DNA of 64,000 nt from CAVXUB01 sp963764805 (GTDB taxonomy: Bacteria > Actinomycetota > Acidimicrobiia > Acidimicrobiales > Bog-793): the NCBI GenBank assembly GCA_963764805.1, contig CAVXUB010000001.1, positions 186,001-250,000 of the forward strand. The letters run 5' to 3'. Below the pieces are notes generated by a model. The model searched no databases. It was not told where the DNA came from and saw only the letters and a program-made list of their open reading frames with translations. Of this stretch, positions 1 to 8,585 are shown one piece after another. Position 1 is the stretch's first letter; each line of letters starts with the position of its first letter. The translations under genes and the position numbers were made by a program.

Positions 1-130
1 CCGCCACGAGGGCGACGACCACGGTCGCAATAGCTCCGAACAGGAGCTTGCGGTTCCGAGACGTGGTATCAGCAAGGATCACCCGTTCTTCGGAACGAAC
101 TCCCTCGACCTTGACGCCGATAGTCGCCAC
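1..130 (-). CDS. N-terminal fragment of a membrane protein, cut by the window edge
   Basis: A GTG start at 130 opens a frame running off the left edge (43 codons visible). An in-frame TAG lies just upstream, so the start cannot be much earlier. The visible part has about 28 polar residues followed by a hydrophobic run (FGAIATVVVALVA), so it looks like a short cytoplasmic N-terminus and one membrane segment. A GGGGAGG run touches the GTG, too close for ideal use, and a second in-frame GTG 16 codons later is an alternative start. The family cannot be recognised from this fragment. It has its own promoter region (218-243). Confidence 0.5.
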   Translation of the reverse strand, partial: MATIGVKVEGVRSEERVILADTTSRNRKLLFGAIATVVVALVA

Positions 131-217
131 CTCCCCGATCTAGGCGCTCCGCGTGGACGTTTGAGGATTCTCGAGATTTTGTGCGGAGTGCAGTGCCGTG
201 CTCACATCACATGAACC

Positions 218-243
218 GACGCTGTGCGTGAGTATACAGCGTC
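218..243 (-). promoter_or_regulatory. Inverted repeat over a TATACT -10 box, candidate promoter/operator
   Basis: GACGCTGT (218-225) and ACAGCGTC (236-243) form a perfect 8-bp inverted repeat with a 10-nt spacer. On the minus strand the spacer edge carries TATACT (231-236), a good -10 hexamer for the truncated gene starting at 130. A dyad over a -10 box is the usual geometry of a repressor operator. No clear -35 was found, and the regulator is unknown. Confidence 0.4.
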
Positions 244-264
244 TGCGCGTGAAAACCAGGGGGT

Positions 265-284
265 AACGCGCGATTTCGCGCGTT
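265..284 (-). terminator. Hairpin downstream of queF, likely terminator
   Basis: AACGCGCG (265-272) and CGCGCGTT (277-284) form a perfect 8-bp stem with a 4-nt loop, about 20 nt past the queF stop. No immediate U-tract follows (TTTT comes about 10 nt later), so this is a probable but not textbook intrinsic terminator. It closes the ftsK-to-queF gene run. Confidence 0.45.
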
Positions 285-305
285 CGATTTGGCGCTGCGA
301 TGACA

Positions 306-659
306 CTAGTCGGGGTACCCGGCCTCCACCGTCGTGGTGATACCTCCCCGCACGAGCCAGCGGGTGGTCACCGTCATCCGCCGCGGCTCGAGGGCCGTGA
401 CCAGGTCGTCGAGGATCCGGTTCGTGACGTCCTCGTGGAATGCTCCTTCGTCCCGGTAGCTCCAGAGGTAGAGCTTCAACGACTTGAGCTCGACTATCGA
501 CGTGCCGGGGACGTAGCTGATGGTGATGCTCGCGAAATCCGGTTGTCCCGTCATCGGGCAGACGCAGGTGAACTCAGGTGTCTCGCAGCGAACCTCGTAG
601 TCCCGGGAAGGGTGGGGGTTGGGGATCGCCACCAGCTCCCTGGACGGGGTCGAGGGCAC
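306..659 (-). CDS. queF: NADPH-dependent 7-cyano-7-deazaguanine reductase QueF
   Basis: QueF reduces preQ0 to preQ1 in queuosine tRNA modification. The 117-residue product has the short, unimodular QueF size. It shows the family core TCVCPMTGQPDF, containing the Cys that forms the thioimide with preQ0, followed by the ELKSLKLYLWSYRDEGAFHE signature. The chosen GTG start lies about 30 nt past the thrB stop; a longer ATG start at 761 would overlap thrB by 70 nt and adds an unrelated N-terminus. A GTG nine codons further in (before AIPNPHP) has a better AGGGAG ribosome site and is a real alternative. It is last in the run ftsK-dacA-thrB-queF. No other queuosine gene is present in the window. Confidence 0.9.
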   Translation of the reverse strand: MPSTPSRELVAIPNPHPSRDYEVRCETPEFTCVCPMTGQPDFASITISYVPGTSIVELKSLKLYLWSYRDEGAFHEDVTNRILDDLVTALEPRRMTVTTRWLVRGGITTTVEAGYPD

Positions 660-688
660 CCGACGAGGGTAGTCGGCGTCGCCGGCGC

Positions 689-1561
689 TCAGGCGTCCCG
701 TTCGATCACCAGCCCCAGGTCGTCGCGCTCCAAGGCCAGCACCGTGCCCGGAATGCCGCACGTGCGGAGCGCAGCCTCGCCGGCCTCGGCCACCTCTCCC
801 ACCTGCTCGCGCAGGCAGATCCCGAGCAGGCTGGAGCCGGCCCCGGACCAGCAGGAGGCCAGCGCCCCACCTTCCAGCAGGCGTGAGAGCAGCTCCGGAG
901 CCTCAGGGAAGATGGTGGTGCGGGCGTCCTGATGGAGCCGATCGGCGGTCGCCTCAGGCGTCAGGGACGTTGCCTCGGCCAGGCCAGCGATCAAGAGCCC
1001 CATCCGCCCCAGGTTGAACGTGGCGTCCGGCAAGGCGATCTCCTGCCGCAGGACGGCTCTCGCCTGCTCGGTGGGCAGGGGCCGATCAGGAACGAGAAGT
1101 ACAAAACCGAGGGCCGGGTCCAGTCGCAGCCGCCTCGCCACGGGAACCCCCTCGACGAACGTGGCGCAGACGAGGCCACCGAGCACGGAGGCGGCCGCGT
1201 TCTCCGCATGCCCGTCGAGACGACTCGCCACAGCCAGCGGATCCGATGAACCGGCGGCGGCCGCCGCCGCAACGGCGACTGCGGCGGACGAGCCGAGCCC
1301 GCGGCCGACCGGGATCTCCGATCGCACCACGATCTCCAACCTGTCGTGTCCTGCGGCGGCCACAGCGGCCCTCGCCGCCAGGTTCGAACCGTCCTCCGGC
1401 AAGCCCTCGCCCTCGCCCTCGTTTCGCACCACCAGGCGGTTGGACGCCCGCACGCTGACTCGAGCGTGTATGGCAAGCGCTATTGCCAGAGCATCGAAAC
1501 CAGGGCCTAGGTTCGACGTCGAGCCAGGCGCCTGAGCTCTCACCTGTGCGCCGGATGCCAT
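689..1561 (-). CDS. thrB: Homoserine kinase
   Basis: Phosphorylates homoserine with ATP on the path to threonine. This GHMP-kinase-fold protein of about 290 residues has the N-terminal STSNLGPGFDALAIAL motif, the GHMP phosphate loop PVGRGLGSSAAVAVAA and a late Gly-rich SWSGAGSSLLGI segment, all expected for ThrB. The ATG at 1561 overlaps the end of the upstream carboxypeptidase gene by 22 nt. A GTG at 1543 gives a GTGA overlap with that gene's stop and is equally credible. No other threonine-pathway gene is adjacent; dapA and dapB of the same aspartate family lie elsewhere in the window. Confidence 0.9.
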   Translation of the reverse strand: MASGAQVRAQAPGSTSNLGPGFDALAIALAIHARVSVRASNRLVVRNEGEGEGLPEDGSNLAARAAVAAAGHDRLEIVVRSEIPVGRGLGSSAAVAVAAAAAAGSSDPLAVASRLDGHAENAAASVLGGLVCATFVEGVPVARRLRLDPALGFVLLVPDRPLPTEQARAVLRQEIALPDATFNLGRMGLLIAGLAEATSLTPEATADRLHQDARTTIFPEAPELLSRLLEGGALASCWSGAGSSLLGICLREQVGEVAEAGEAALRTCGIPGTVLALERDDLGLVIERDA

Positions 1562-2907
1562 CCGGCAGGCGGCGCGGGGATCGCCACCGCAAGATCTACC
1601 GGCACCGAAGCCTGCGGCGTCCCGTCGACCGCCAGCTCGAGTGTGGCGATCTGGACGCCCTGAGAGAGCAGGACCGTCGGCCGCGGCTCGTGCGACGCCT
1701 GCTCGCCGACCAGGAAGGACTGGACCGCACTTCTCAGCACACCGGACGCAGGCACGAGCGAGACGTCCAGCGACATCCCCGGCCATCCGACGATCGTGAT
1801 GTCGCCTCCCGCTCGGGCCGCTACCGCCGACGACGACCAGGGCGCTGAGACCAAGGCGACACCGCTGCCGCCTCGCAGCACCTTGAACAGGCCGAGGTGG
1901 GGCGCCACCGTGTCGAGCAGCGACTGATCTGTCTGTGCCGCCTGTCCGAGGCCGAGCGGTTGACCGAGAACGACGGCGATCACCGTCACTGCGTGCCCGG
2001 AGACCGACCGCCGAGCGGCGATGACCAGGCAGCCCTGTGCCGCCTGCGTGAAACCCGACTTGACGCCGACGATCCCGTCCACGCCGATGAGCGGGTTGTA
2101 TCCCCACACCCGGCCGGACACCGGCAGGTCCACGTAAGCGTTGTCCACGATGCTGGCGAACGCCGGGATCGCCATCGCCACGGACGCGAGGCGCGCCTCG
2201 TCGGAAGCCGTGCTGTCGGATCCCGGATCGAGGCCGCTGGCATCCGCGTAATGCGTGCTCGTCATCCCGATCGCCAGCGCCTCATCGTTCATCTTCTGCA
2301 CGAAGGCGGGGACGCTGCCGGCGTCCCAGCGCGCCAGGTAGTCGGCCACGTTGTCGGCAGAAGGGATCAGCAGGCCCTCCAGCAGCTGGCGCTCGTCGAT
2401 CGCCTCGCCGGCCCGCACGAACAGAGAGCTGTCGTCGTTCGCCGAGTCGCGGACGTAGTCGACGGCGTCAGCCTTGGTCATGTGGAACACCGGCCCCCCG
2501 CTGTCACCCGGTAGGGGATGGTCCTGCAGGACGACGAGCGCCGTCATCACCTTGGTGACACTGGCGATCGGCACGCGCCGCTGGTCGGCAGAAGCGGCAA
2601 TCTCGCCGATGCCCTGCAATGCCAGCGCAGCCTCGCCCTTCTTCGGCCAAGGAAGCACCGGCAGCCGGCCGGGGACGACGATCTGCCCGCCGAGAGAGCT
2701 GGCGAGCCGCGGGATCGGGAGGGTATCGGCGGTGGTCGGTCGCGCCGCGCTGCCACCGCCGGGGTGCCCGCCGCCGCCGCCACTGGATCCGACCAGCGCG
2801 ATCAGTACGACGAATGCGATGGCGACGGCGCTGAGTGCGGCGCGCCGCGACCAGCGAAGCGACTCGCTACGAGCCGTCAGGCGCGCTGGCGACCTCGGTC
2901 TGGTCAT
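1540..2907 (-). CDS. D-alanyl-D-alanine carboxypeptidase family protein (peptidase S11-like)
   Basis: Likely trims the terminal D-Ala of peptidoglycan stem peptides outside the cytoplasmic membrane. The 455-residue protein has an N-terminal hydrophobic anchor after a basic stretch (about residues 22-40), then a Gly/Ser-rich linker. The penicillin-binding motifs are SVTK (SxxK, nucleophilic Ser), SADN (SxN) and KSG (KTG-like). The C-terminal third is poorly conserved, ending in a Pro-rich tail. The ATG at 2907 lies 56 nt after the ftsK stop, and the stop overlaps thrB. Assignment to the S11 family is firm; the exact subtype (DacA, DacB or DacF-like) is not. Confidence 0.85.
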   Translation of the reverse strand: MTRPRSPARLTARSESLRWSRRAALSAVAIAFVVLIALVGSSGGGGGHPGGGSAARPTTADTLPIPRLASSLGGQIVVPGRLPVLPWPKKGEAALALQGIGEIAASADQRRVPIASVTKVMTALVVLQDHPLPGDSGGPVFHMTKADAVDYVRDSANDDSSLFVRAGEAIDERQLLEGLLIPSADNVADYLARWDAGSVPAFVQKMNDEALAIGMTSTHYADASGLDPGSDSTASDEARLASVAMAIPAFASIVDNAYVDLPVSGRVWGYNPLIGVDGIVGVKSGFTQAAQGCLVIAARRSVSGHAVTVIAVVLGQPLGLGQAAQTDQSLLDTVAPHLGLFKVLRGGSGVALVSAPWSSSAVAARAGGDITIVGWPGMSLDVSLVPASGVLRSAVQSFLVGEQASHEPRPTVLLSQGVQIATLELAVDGTPQASVPVDLAVAIPAPPAGWHPAHR

Positions 2908-2963
2908 CGCTTGCCCCTGTGGCGAACTTCGATCCGGCAATCGCGGAGACAACGAGCGGGGGC

Positions 2964-5798
2964 CTACTCCCGCCCCAACTGGTCCAACTCCTCGGCCGTC
3001 ATCAGCACCGCCCGCGCCTTGGAGCCCTCCGACGGACCTACCACACCTCGTCGCTCGAGCAAATCCATCAACCTCCCCGCTCGTGCGAAGCCGACCCTCA
3101 ACTTCCGCTGCAGCATCGAGGTCGAGCCTAGCTGGGAGCGGACCACCAACTCCATGGCGCGCTGCAGCAGATCGTCGTCGTCGTCCTCGCCGGCCGCCCC
3201 GCCAGCCAGCGCGCTCCCCTCCTCGCCTTCCACTCCCTCGACGTAGCGAGGGCCGCTCTGGCGCCGCCAGTGCCCGACGATCGCGTGGACCTCCTTCTCG
3301 GTCACCCACGGGCCCTGCAGCCTGCGGGCGACGCTGGAGGAAGCGGTGAGGAGGAGCAGGTCGCCGCGGCCGACAAGGCGCTCGGCGCCGGGCTGATCGA
3401 GGATCACGCGGCTGTCGGCCAGAGAGCTGACAGAGAAGGCGAGGCGAGAGGGGATGTTCGCCTTGATGACACCGGTGATCACGTCCACCGACGGCCGCTG
3501 CGTGGCGATCACCAGGTGGATCCCGACGGCGCGAGCCATCTGCGCGAGGCGGCAGATCGATTCCTCGACGTCACGCGCCGCCACCATCATCAGATCGTTG
3601 AGCTCGTCGACGACGATCAGGATGTAGGGCAGCCGCTCTCGGGTCGCCGGGGAAGCAAGCTCCCCGTCCTCCTCGTCGTGGCTGCCGGCACCGGACGGGG
3701 GCGGGGCCTCGTCGAGCACGTCCACCTCGCCGGGCATGTCGGCATCGTCGCCTGCGGCCACCCCGTCGTGTGAGACCAACCTGTCGTCTGGGATCACCCC
3801 GTCGGATGCGCCGGCCCCGTTGCTCGCTTCGGCTCCGTCGGCGGCAGCGCCGCCCGCGGCGGCCGCTTCGGCTGCTTCGGCTGCTTCGGCGCCCGCGCCG
3901 GCCGGCAGGGCTTGACGCGGCGCCAAGCGGGGATCGGGAGCGAAGTCGCCGCGGTCGAAGGCAGCGTTGTAGCCGGTGATGTCACGCATGCCCACCTCGG
4001 CCAGGAGGTCGTAGCGGCGCTCCATCTCGGCGACCGCCCAGGAGAGGGCGTTGGCGGCACGCTTCGGGTTGACGACCACTTGAGCGAGCAGGTGGGGAAG
4101 GCCGTTGTACTGGCCGAGCTCGACGCGTTTCGGGTCGACGAGGATCAGGCGAACCTGATCCGGCGTGGCTCGCATCAGCACGGAGGTGAGCAGCGAGTTG
4201 ATGCAGGATGACTTGCCGGCGCCAGTCGCCCCGGCGATCAGGATGTGCGGCATCTCGGCGAGGTTGACGATCACCGCTCTCCCGGCGATGTCCCGGCCCA
4301 TCGGGACCTCGAGAGGGTGGGTCATGCGAATCGACTCGGGTGAGGCAAGCACGTCGCCCACGGTGACCAGCTGGCGTTCGGTGTTGGGCACCTCGACGCC
4401 GATGGCAGAGCGGCCTGGGATCGGCGCCAGGATCCTCACGTCGGCGGACGCCATCGCGTAGGCGATGTCCTTCGAGAGGCTCGTGACGCGGGCCACCTTC
4501 ACGCCCGGGCCGAGCTGCAGCTCGAACCGCGTCACGGTGGGCCCGATCGTGTAGCCGACGAGCCTCGTCTCGACGCCATGAGCCGCCAGCGCCCGCTCCA
4601 GCATGTGGCCGCGGGCCTCCACCTCGCGCTCGTCGAGCTCCTTCGGCTTGGTGCGGTCGAGGAGTCGCGTCGGCGGGAGGCGCCAGGGCCCGGTGACGGG
4701 CACGATGCCGAGCGAGAGCTGCTCGACCTTCGACGTGCCCGGATCAGCCTTCTTGGCGTCCACATCCTGGAATCCGGCCGGCGGCCGGTCGATCGGGACG
4801 GCAGCGGCCGGCGCCCTCGGCGGCGCGGGCTCTGCCACATCCAGCGATTCCCCGGGCCCGGTCCCACCGCGGCTGCTCGACGTCGAAACGCCCGCCCCGT
4901 CCAGGTCGTCGTCCCACTGGCCGAGAGCGCTCCCGCTGCCGGTAGTCGTGAGGGCTCGGGTGGTGGTCTCGGCACGGGCGAGCGAGGAGCCCCCCGAGGC
5001 ACGGGCCTGCCGGCGCTCGGCGGAGAGCCTCCGCAGGCCGCCGAGCGCTATCGCTGCTCCGTGTCGCGTCCCCCGCAGGACCCCTCCTACAGACAGACCT
5101 AGGAGCGGGCACAGCACCGCGAAGGCGAGTGCGCCGAGCACGATCGCCGCGCCGGTCGTTCCGAGCAGGGAGCGGGCCGGCGTGGCGTAGAGGGCACCCG
5201 CCGCCCCACCCGCCCCGGACAGCACCTTCCAGCTCGAGGAGGTCTGCGGGGCGCCTCCTGCGAGATCGGCGAGCCCGGAGGCGGCAAGCACCAGCAGCGA
5301 CAGGCAGGCGACGAGGGGCACGGCGCCGCGCCGGGCGCGGCCGGCGACCAGCACGCCACCGGCGGCCAGGACGCAGGCCGGGATCGTGTCGGCGCCCCAG
5401 CCGAACGCCCGCGACGTGCCGCTGCGCAACCAATGGCCTGCCAGTCCGAGTACGTCGACGTAGATCCCGAGGACCAGCAGCACGCCGGCGACCAGCAGCA
5501 CGAAGCCCCATGTCTCGTCCGGCTGCCGCCGCAGCGCTTCCGTCAACGAATCCAGAGCACTCCGGCCGTTGCGGCCGGCGCCACGACGAGGCATCGATCG
5601 TGAGGTCGATCGTGAGGGCGCCGAGCGCGAAGAACCCGCCTGTCGCGAGCGGGACACTCCTGCCGCCTTGTGGGTGCGAGGGAGCGGGAACGGCACTCCC
5701 CTCGCCGCAGTCCGGCCCCCGCCCCTCGCCCGACCGGCGGGCGTGGCGGATGGTTTGCGGGGAGATCTCGCAGGAGACGCTTGACGCGCTTGTGCCAC
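2964..5798 (-). CDS. ftsK: DNA translocase FtsK/SpoIIIE
   Basis: Septal ATP-driven DNA pump that clears the chromosome terminus during division. From the GTG at 5798 it is 944 residues: a basic, Ser/Ala/Arg-rich tail (1-70), about four membrane segments (roughly 95-215), a low-complexity linker, then the motor. Walker A GATGAGKS is at about 523-530 and the Walker B region ILIVVDELNDLMM begins near 725. The C-terminal winged-helix gamma domain contains MLQRKLRVGFARAGRLMDLL. Between YNAAFDRG (about 610) and LPYILIVVDE (about 723) there is an Ala/Asp-rich insertion of roughly 90 residues absent from usual family members. The start is uncertain: no Shine-Dalgarno site is visible, and an ATG at 5594 is possible. 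Confidence 0.93.
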   Translation of the reverse strand: MAQARQASPARSPRKPSATPAGRARGGGRTAARGVPFPLPRTHKAAGVSRSRQAGSSRSAPSRSTSRSMPRRGAGRNGRSALDSLTEALRRQPDETWGFVLLVAGVLLVLGIYVDVLGLAGHWLRSGTSRAFGWGADTIPACVLAAGGVLVAGRARRGAVPLVACLSLLVLAASGLADLAGGAPQTSSSWKVLSGAGGAAGALYATPARSLLGTTGAAIVLGALAFAVLCPLLGLSVGGVLRGTRHGAAIALGGLRRLSAERRQARASGGSSLARAETTTRALTTTGSGSALGQWDDDLDGAGVSTSSSRGGTGPGESLDVAEPAPPRAPAAAVPIDRPPAGFQDVDAKKADPGTSKVEQLSLGIVPVTGPWRLPPTRLLDRTKPKELDEREVEARGHMLERALAAHGVETRLVGYTIGPTVTRFELQLGPGVKVARVTSLSKDIAYAMASADVRILAPIPGRSAIGVEVPNTERQLVTVGDVLASPESIRMTHPLEVPMGRDIAGRAVIVNLAEMPHILIAGATGAGKSSCINSLLTSVLMRATPDQVRLILVDPKRVELGQYNGLPHLLAQVVVNPKRAANALSWAVAEMERRYDLLAEVGMRDITGYNAAFDRGDFAPDPRLAPRQALPAGAGAEAAEAAEAAAAGGAAADGAEASNGAGASDGVIPDDRLVSHDGVAAGDDADMPGEVDVLDEAPPPSGAGSHDEEDGELASPATRERLPYILIVVDELNDLMMVAARDVEESICRLAQMARAVGIHLVIATQRPSVDVITGVIKANIPSRLAFSVSSLADSRVILDQPGAERLVGRGDLLLLTASSSVARRLQGPWVTEKEVHAIVGHWRRQSGPRYVEGVEGEEGSALAGGAAGEDDDDDLLQRAMELVVRSQLGSTSMLQRKLRVGFARAGRLMDLLERRGVVGPSEGSKARAVLMTAEELDQLGRE

Positions 5799-5866
5799 AG
5801 TAAGAACAACGCTAACAGGGCTGGGGGCGCCGAACCCGCTACCGGGCGGCCGGCTGGGCTGGCCCC

Positions 5867-7528
5867 TCAGGCCTCCATGACGATCGGGACGATCATCGGG
5901 CGGCGCCGGGTGCGTTCGTTGACGAGCCGTCCGACCGCGTTTCGCGCCTTCCGCCGGAGGACGTCCACATCGGCGGAACCCTGCTGGCGAGCCTCCTCGA
6001 GCGCCGAGCGCACCGCCGCTCGGGCGTCGTCGAGCAGGTCCTCGGCCTCGGGCGCGTACACCCAGCCTCGCGTGATGACCTCCGGGCCGGTCACGATCTC
6101 ACCGGACTTCTTCTCGACCGTCACGACGACCACCACGACACCTTCTTCTGCCAGCACGCGGCGGTCGCGCAGCACTCCATGGGTGACGTCGCCGACCACG
6201 CCGTCGACGTAGAGGAAGCCGGCCGGGACCTCGCCCGCCAGAGCGACGCCATCGTCGCCCAGCTCCACGACGTCACCGTCCTCGCAGAGCAACACGGAGC
6301 GCCGGTCCACCCCCATCTCCAGCGCCAGGTGGGCGTGCGCCAGGAGGTGCCGGTACTCGCCGTGCACCGGGACGAAGCAGTCGGGCTTGGCCACGGCCAG
6401 CAACGTCTTCAGCTCCCCTTGCTTGGCGTGCCCGCTCTCGTGGACGTAGGCGGTGCCGGAGTGGATGACCTCGGCGCCCCGCCTGGCGAGCCCGTCGATC
6501 ACCTTGCCGACTGCCCACTCGTTGCCCGGGATGGCGTGCGAACTGAGCACCACGACGTCGCCGTCCTCGACGGTCAGGCGCTTGTTCTCGCCGGCCGCCA
6601 GCAGGGCCAGCGCCGACATCGGCTCGCCCTGGGAGCCCGTCGAGATCACGCACACCTCACCTGGCTCGAGCTTGTCGATCTCCTCGATGTCCACCAGGCC
6701 CTGCTCCGGTAGCCGGAGCAGCCCGAGGCCCGCCGCCAGTTCGATGTTCTTCGCCATCGAACGCCCGAGGGTGGCCACCCTGCGGCCGTTGGCCGTTGCG
6801 GCGTCCATCAGCTGCTGCACCCTGTGCACATGGCTGGCGAAACACGCGACGATCAGCCGCTTGCCCGGCTTCGCCCCGAAGATCCGTCGCAGCGACTCGC
6901 CGACCGCTCGTTCGCTGTCGGTGTGGCCCGGCTCCTCGGCGTTGGTGGAGTCGGCAAGCAGCAGCCGGATCCCCTCCCCGTCGGCGATCGCTCCGATGCG
7001 CGCCAGGTCCGTGCGGCGCCCGTCCACCGGCGTGAGGTCGATCTTGAAGTCGCCGCTGTGGAGGATCACCCCCTGATCGGTGTGGAATGCGACGGCGAAG
7101 CCGTGCGGCACCGAATGGGTTACGGGGATCATCTCGACGTCGAAAGGTCCGATCGTCAGTCGTTCGCCGTCCCGGACGGTCACCCAGCGCGCCCTTTGGG
7201 TGAGGCCCGCCTCCTCCACCCGATGCCGGGCGAGCCCGAGCGTCAGCTCCGACCCGTACACGGTCAGCTTCAGCTGACGCAGCAGGTACGAGAGGCCACC
7301 GGTGTGGTCCTCGTGCCCGTGGGTGAGGATCAGCCCGTCGATCCGCTCGGCGTTGTCGACCAGGTACGAGAAGTCCGGCAGCACGAGATCGATGCCCGGC
7401 ATCTCGGGGTCGGGGAACATGACTCCGCAGTCGAGGACGACGAGGCGTCCCCTCTGCTCGAAGACGGCGCAATTACGGCCGATCTCCCCCAGGCCGCCGA
7501 GGAAGGCGACTCGAACCGGTCCGGCCAC
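5867..7528 (-). CDS. rnj: Ribonuclease J
   Basis: Metallo-beta-lactamase/beta-CASP RNase with 5'-to-3' exo- and endonuclease activity in mRNA decay and rRNA maturation. The 553-residue product has HGHEDH (residues 70-75) for two metal ions, the HSVPHGFAVAF and HSGDFKID segments, and the beta-CASP region with SSHAIPGNE. The C-terminal domain ends in a basic RTRRRPMIVPIVMEA tail. The GTG start lies 3 nt after the dapA stop, so the two genes are co-transcribed, as in many actinobacteria. Together with pnp and rnd this window encodes three RNA-degrading enzymes. Confidence 0.95.
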   Translation of the reverse strand: MAGPVRVAFLGGLGEIGRNCAVFEQRGRLVVLDCGVMFPDPEMPGIDLVLPDFSYLVDNAERIDGLILTHGHEDHTGGLSYLLRQLKLTVYGSELTLGLARHRVEEAGLTQRARWVTVRDGERLTIGPFDVEMIPVTHSVPHGFAVAFHTDQGVILHSGDFKIDLTPVDGRRTDLARIGAIADGEGIRLLLADSTNAEEPGHTDSERAVGESLRRIFGAKPGKRLIVACFASHVHRVQQLMDAATANGRRVATLGRSMAKNIELAAGLGLLRLPEQGLVDIEEIDKLEPGEVCVISTGSQGEPMSALALLAAGENKRLTVEDGDVVVLSSHAIPGNEWAVGKVIDGLARRGAEVIHSGTAYVHESGHAKQGELKTLLAVAKPDCFVPVHGEYRHLLAHAHLALEMGVDRRSVLLCEDGDVVELGDDGVALAGEVPAGFLYVDGVVGDVTHGVLRDRRVLAEEGVVVVVVTVEKKSGEIVTGPEVITRGWVYAPEAEDLLDDARAAVRSALEEARQQGSADVDVLRRKARNAVGRLVNERTRRRPMIVPIVMEA

Positions 7529-7531
7529 GGA

Positions 7532-8503
7532 TCAGGCCCGCAGGCCCGGATCGGCAGGCACGCCGGCCGCAGTGGGGCCGGAGGCAGCCCGCCACGTCTC
7601 GAGGTCGGCGAGCACCTGCTTGGCACGGTCTTCCAGGCCGGCCGGCGCTTGGCCCATCGGCAGGCGGCACTGCCCGGCGGGCAACCCGAGCACGCGCAGC
7701 ATCGCCTTGGCGGGAATCGGGTTCGGTGCCTCGTCCCCGGTTTCGAAACGGTGCGAGGCCGCCAGCACTCGATTCACCTCCTGGGCCCGCCTCACGTCTC
7801 CGGCGAGGAAGGCTTCTATCAACTGCAGGTGCTCCTCGCCTGCCCAATGGCTGGCAACTCCTACCAGCCCGCTGGCGCCGAGCGACAGCAAGGGGAGGGT
7901 CAGGGCGTCGTCGCCGGAGAGCACCTCGAACCCCGCCGGCAGCTCCGCGATCAGCCGCCCGCTCGCCGCCAGGTCGCCCGTCGCGTCCTTGACGGCGACG
8001 ATGTTCGGGACCTCCTCGGCGAGCCTGACGAGCACGTCGTGGGCGATCTTCCGCCCAGTGCGGACCGGGATGTCGTAGAGCATCACCGGCAGGTCGGTGG
8101 CCGCCGCCACCGCCGCGAAGTGCGCCAGCAGCCCGGCCTGCGGGGGGCGGTTGTAGTAGGGGGTGACGGCCAGGATGCCGGCCACCCCGGTGGCTGAGGC
8201 CCGCTTGGTGAGCTCGATCGAGTGCGCCGTGCTGTTGGTCGTGGACCCGGCCAGCACGGGCACCGTGACGGCTCGCGCCACAGCCGCCCACAGCTCCACC
8301 TTCTCGTCGTCGGTGAGGGCCGGAGACTCACCGGTCGTTCCCGCCACCACGAGCCCCTGGGTCCCGTGCTCCGCCAACCAGCGCGCCAGCTCGACGGCTC
8401 CCTCCAGGTCGAGCGCGCCCCTCTCGTCGAAGGGAGTGACCATCGCCGTCAAGAGCCGCCCGAAGCGCCCTCCGGCCGCACCACCAAGGGTTTGCTCGCT
8501 CAT
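7532..8503 (-). CDS. dapA: 4-hydroxy-tetrahydrodipicolinate synthase
   Basis: Condenses pyruvate with aspartate semialdehyde in the lysine/diaminopimelate pathway. The 323-residue TIM-barrel protein carries the GTTGES phosphate-binding-type motif (about 55-60), a Tyr in MLYDIP (about 143) and the Schiff-base Lys in NIVAVKDATGD (about 172). The ATG at 8503 is preceded by TAGCGT and exactly 7 nt with no Shine-Dalgarno site, suggesting a leaderless transcript. It is followed 3 nt later by rnj. dapB lies 2.6 kb upstream, separated by a TetR/ferritin-like block. Confidence 0.95.
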   Translation of the reverse strand: MSEQTLGGAAGGRFGRLLTAMVTPFDERGALDLEGAVELARWLAEHGTQGLVVAGTTGESPALTDDEKVELWAAVARAVTVPVLAGSTTNSTAHSIELTKRASATGVAGILAVTPYYNRPPQAGLLAHFAAVAAATDLPVMLYDIPVRTGRKIAHDVLVRLAEEVPNIVAVKDATGDLAASGRLIAELPAGFEVLSGDDALTLPLLSLGASGLVGVASHWAGEEHLQLIEAFLAGDVRRAQEVNRVLAASHRFETGDEAPNPIPAKAMLRVLGLPAGQCRLPMGQAPAGLEDRAKQVLADLETWRAASGPTAAGVPADPGLRA

Positions 8504-8516
8504 CGCCTGAACGCTA
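8504..8516 (-). promoter_or_regulatory. Leaderless -10 promoter element of dapA
   Basis: On the minus strand TAGCGT (8511-8516) is followed by 7 nt and then the dapA ATG. This places the expected transcription start at or next to the first base of the start codon. The same TANNNT-N7-start layout recurs at several other operon heads in the window. No recognisable -35 was found. Confidence 0.5.
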
Positions 8517-8585
8517 CCAGTGGCCACGCCGGCGGCCGGCGCCATCGGGACCTCGCCAGGCGCCAAGCCTGTTCGCTCCCCGGTT

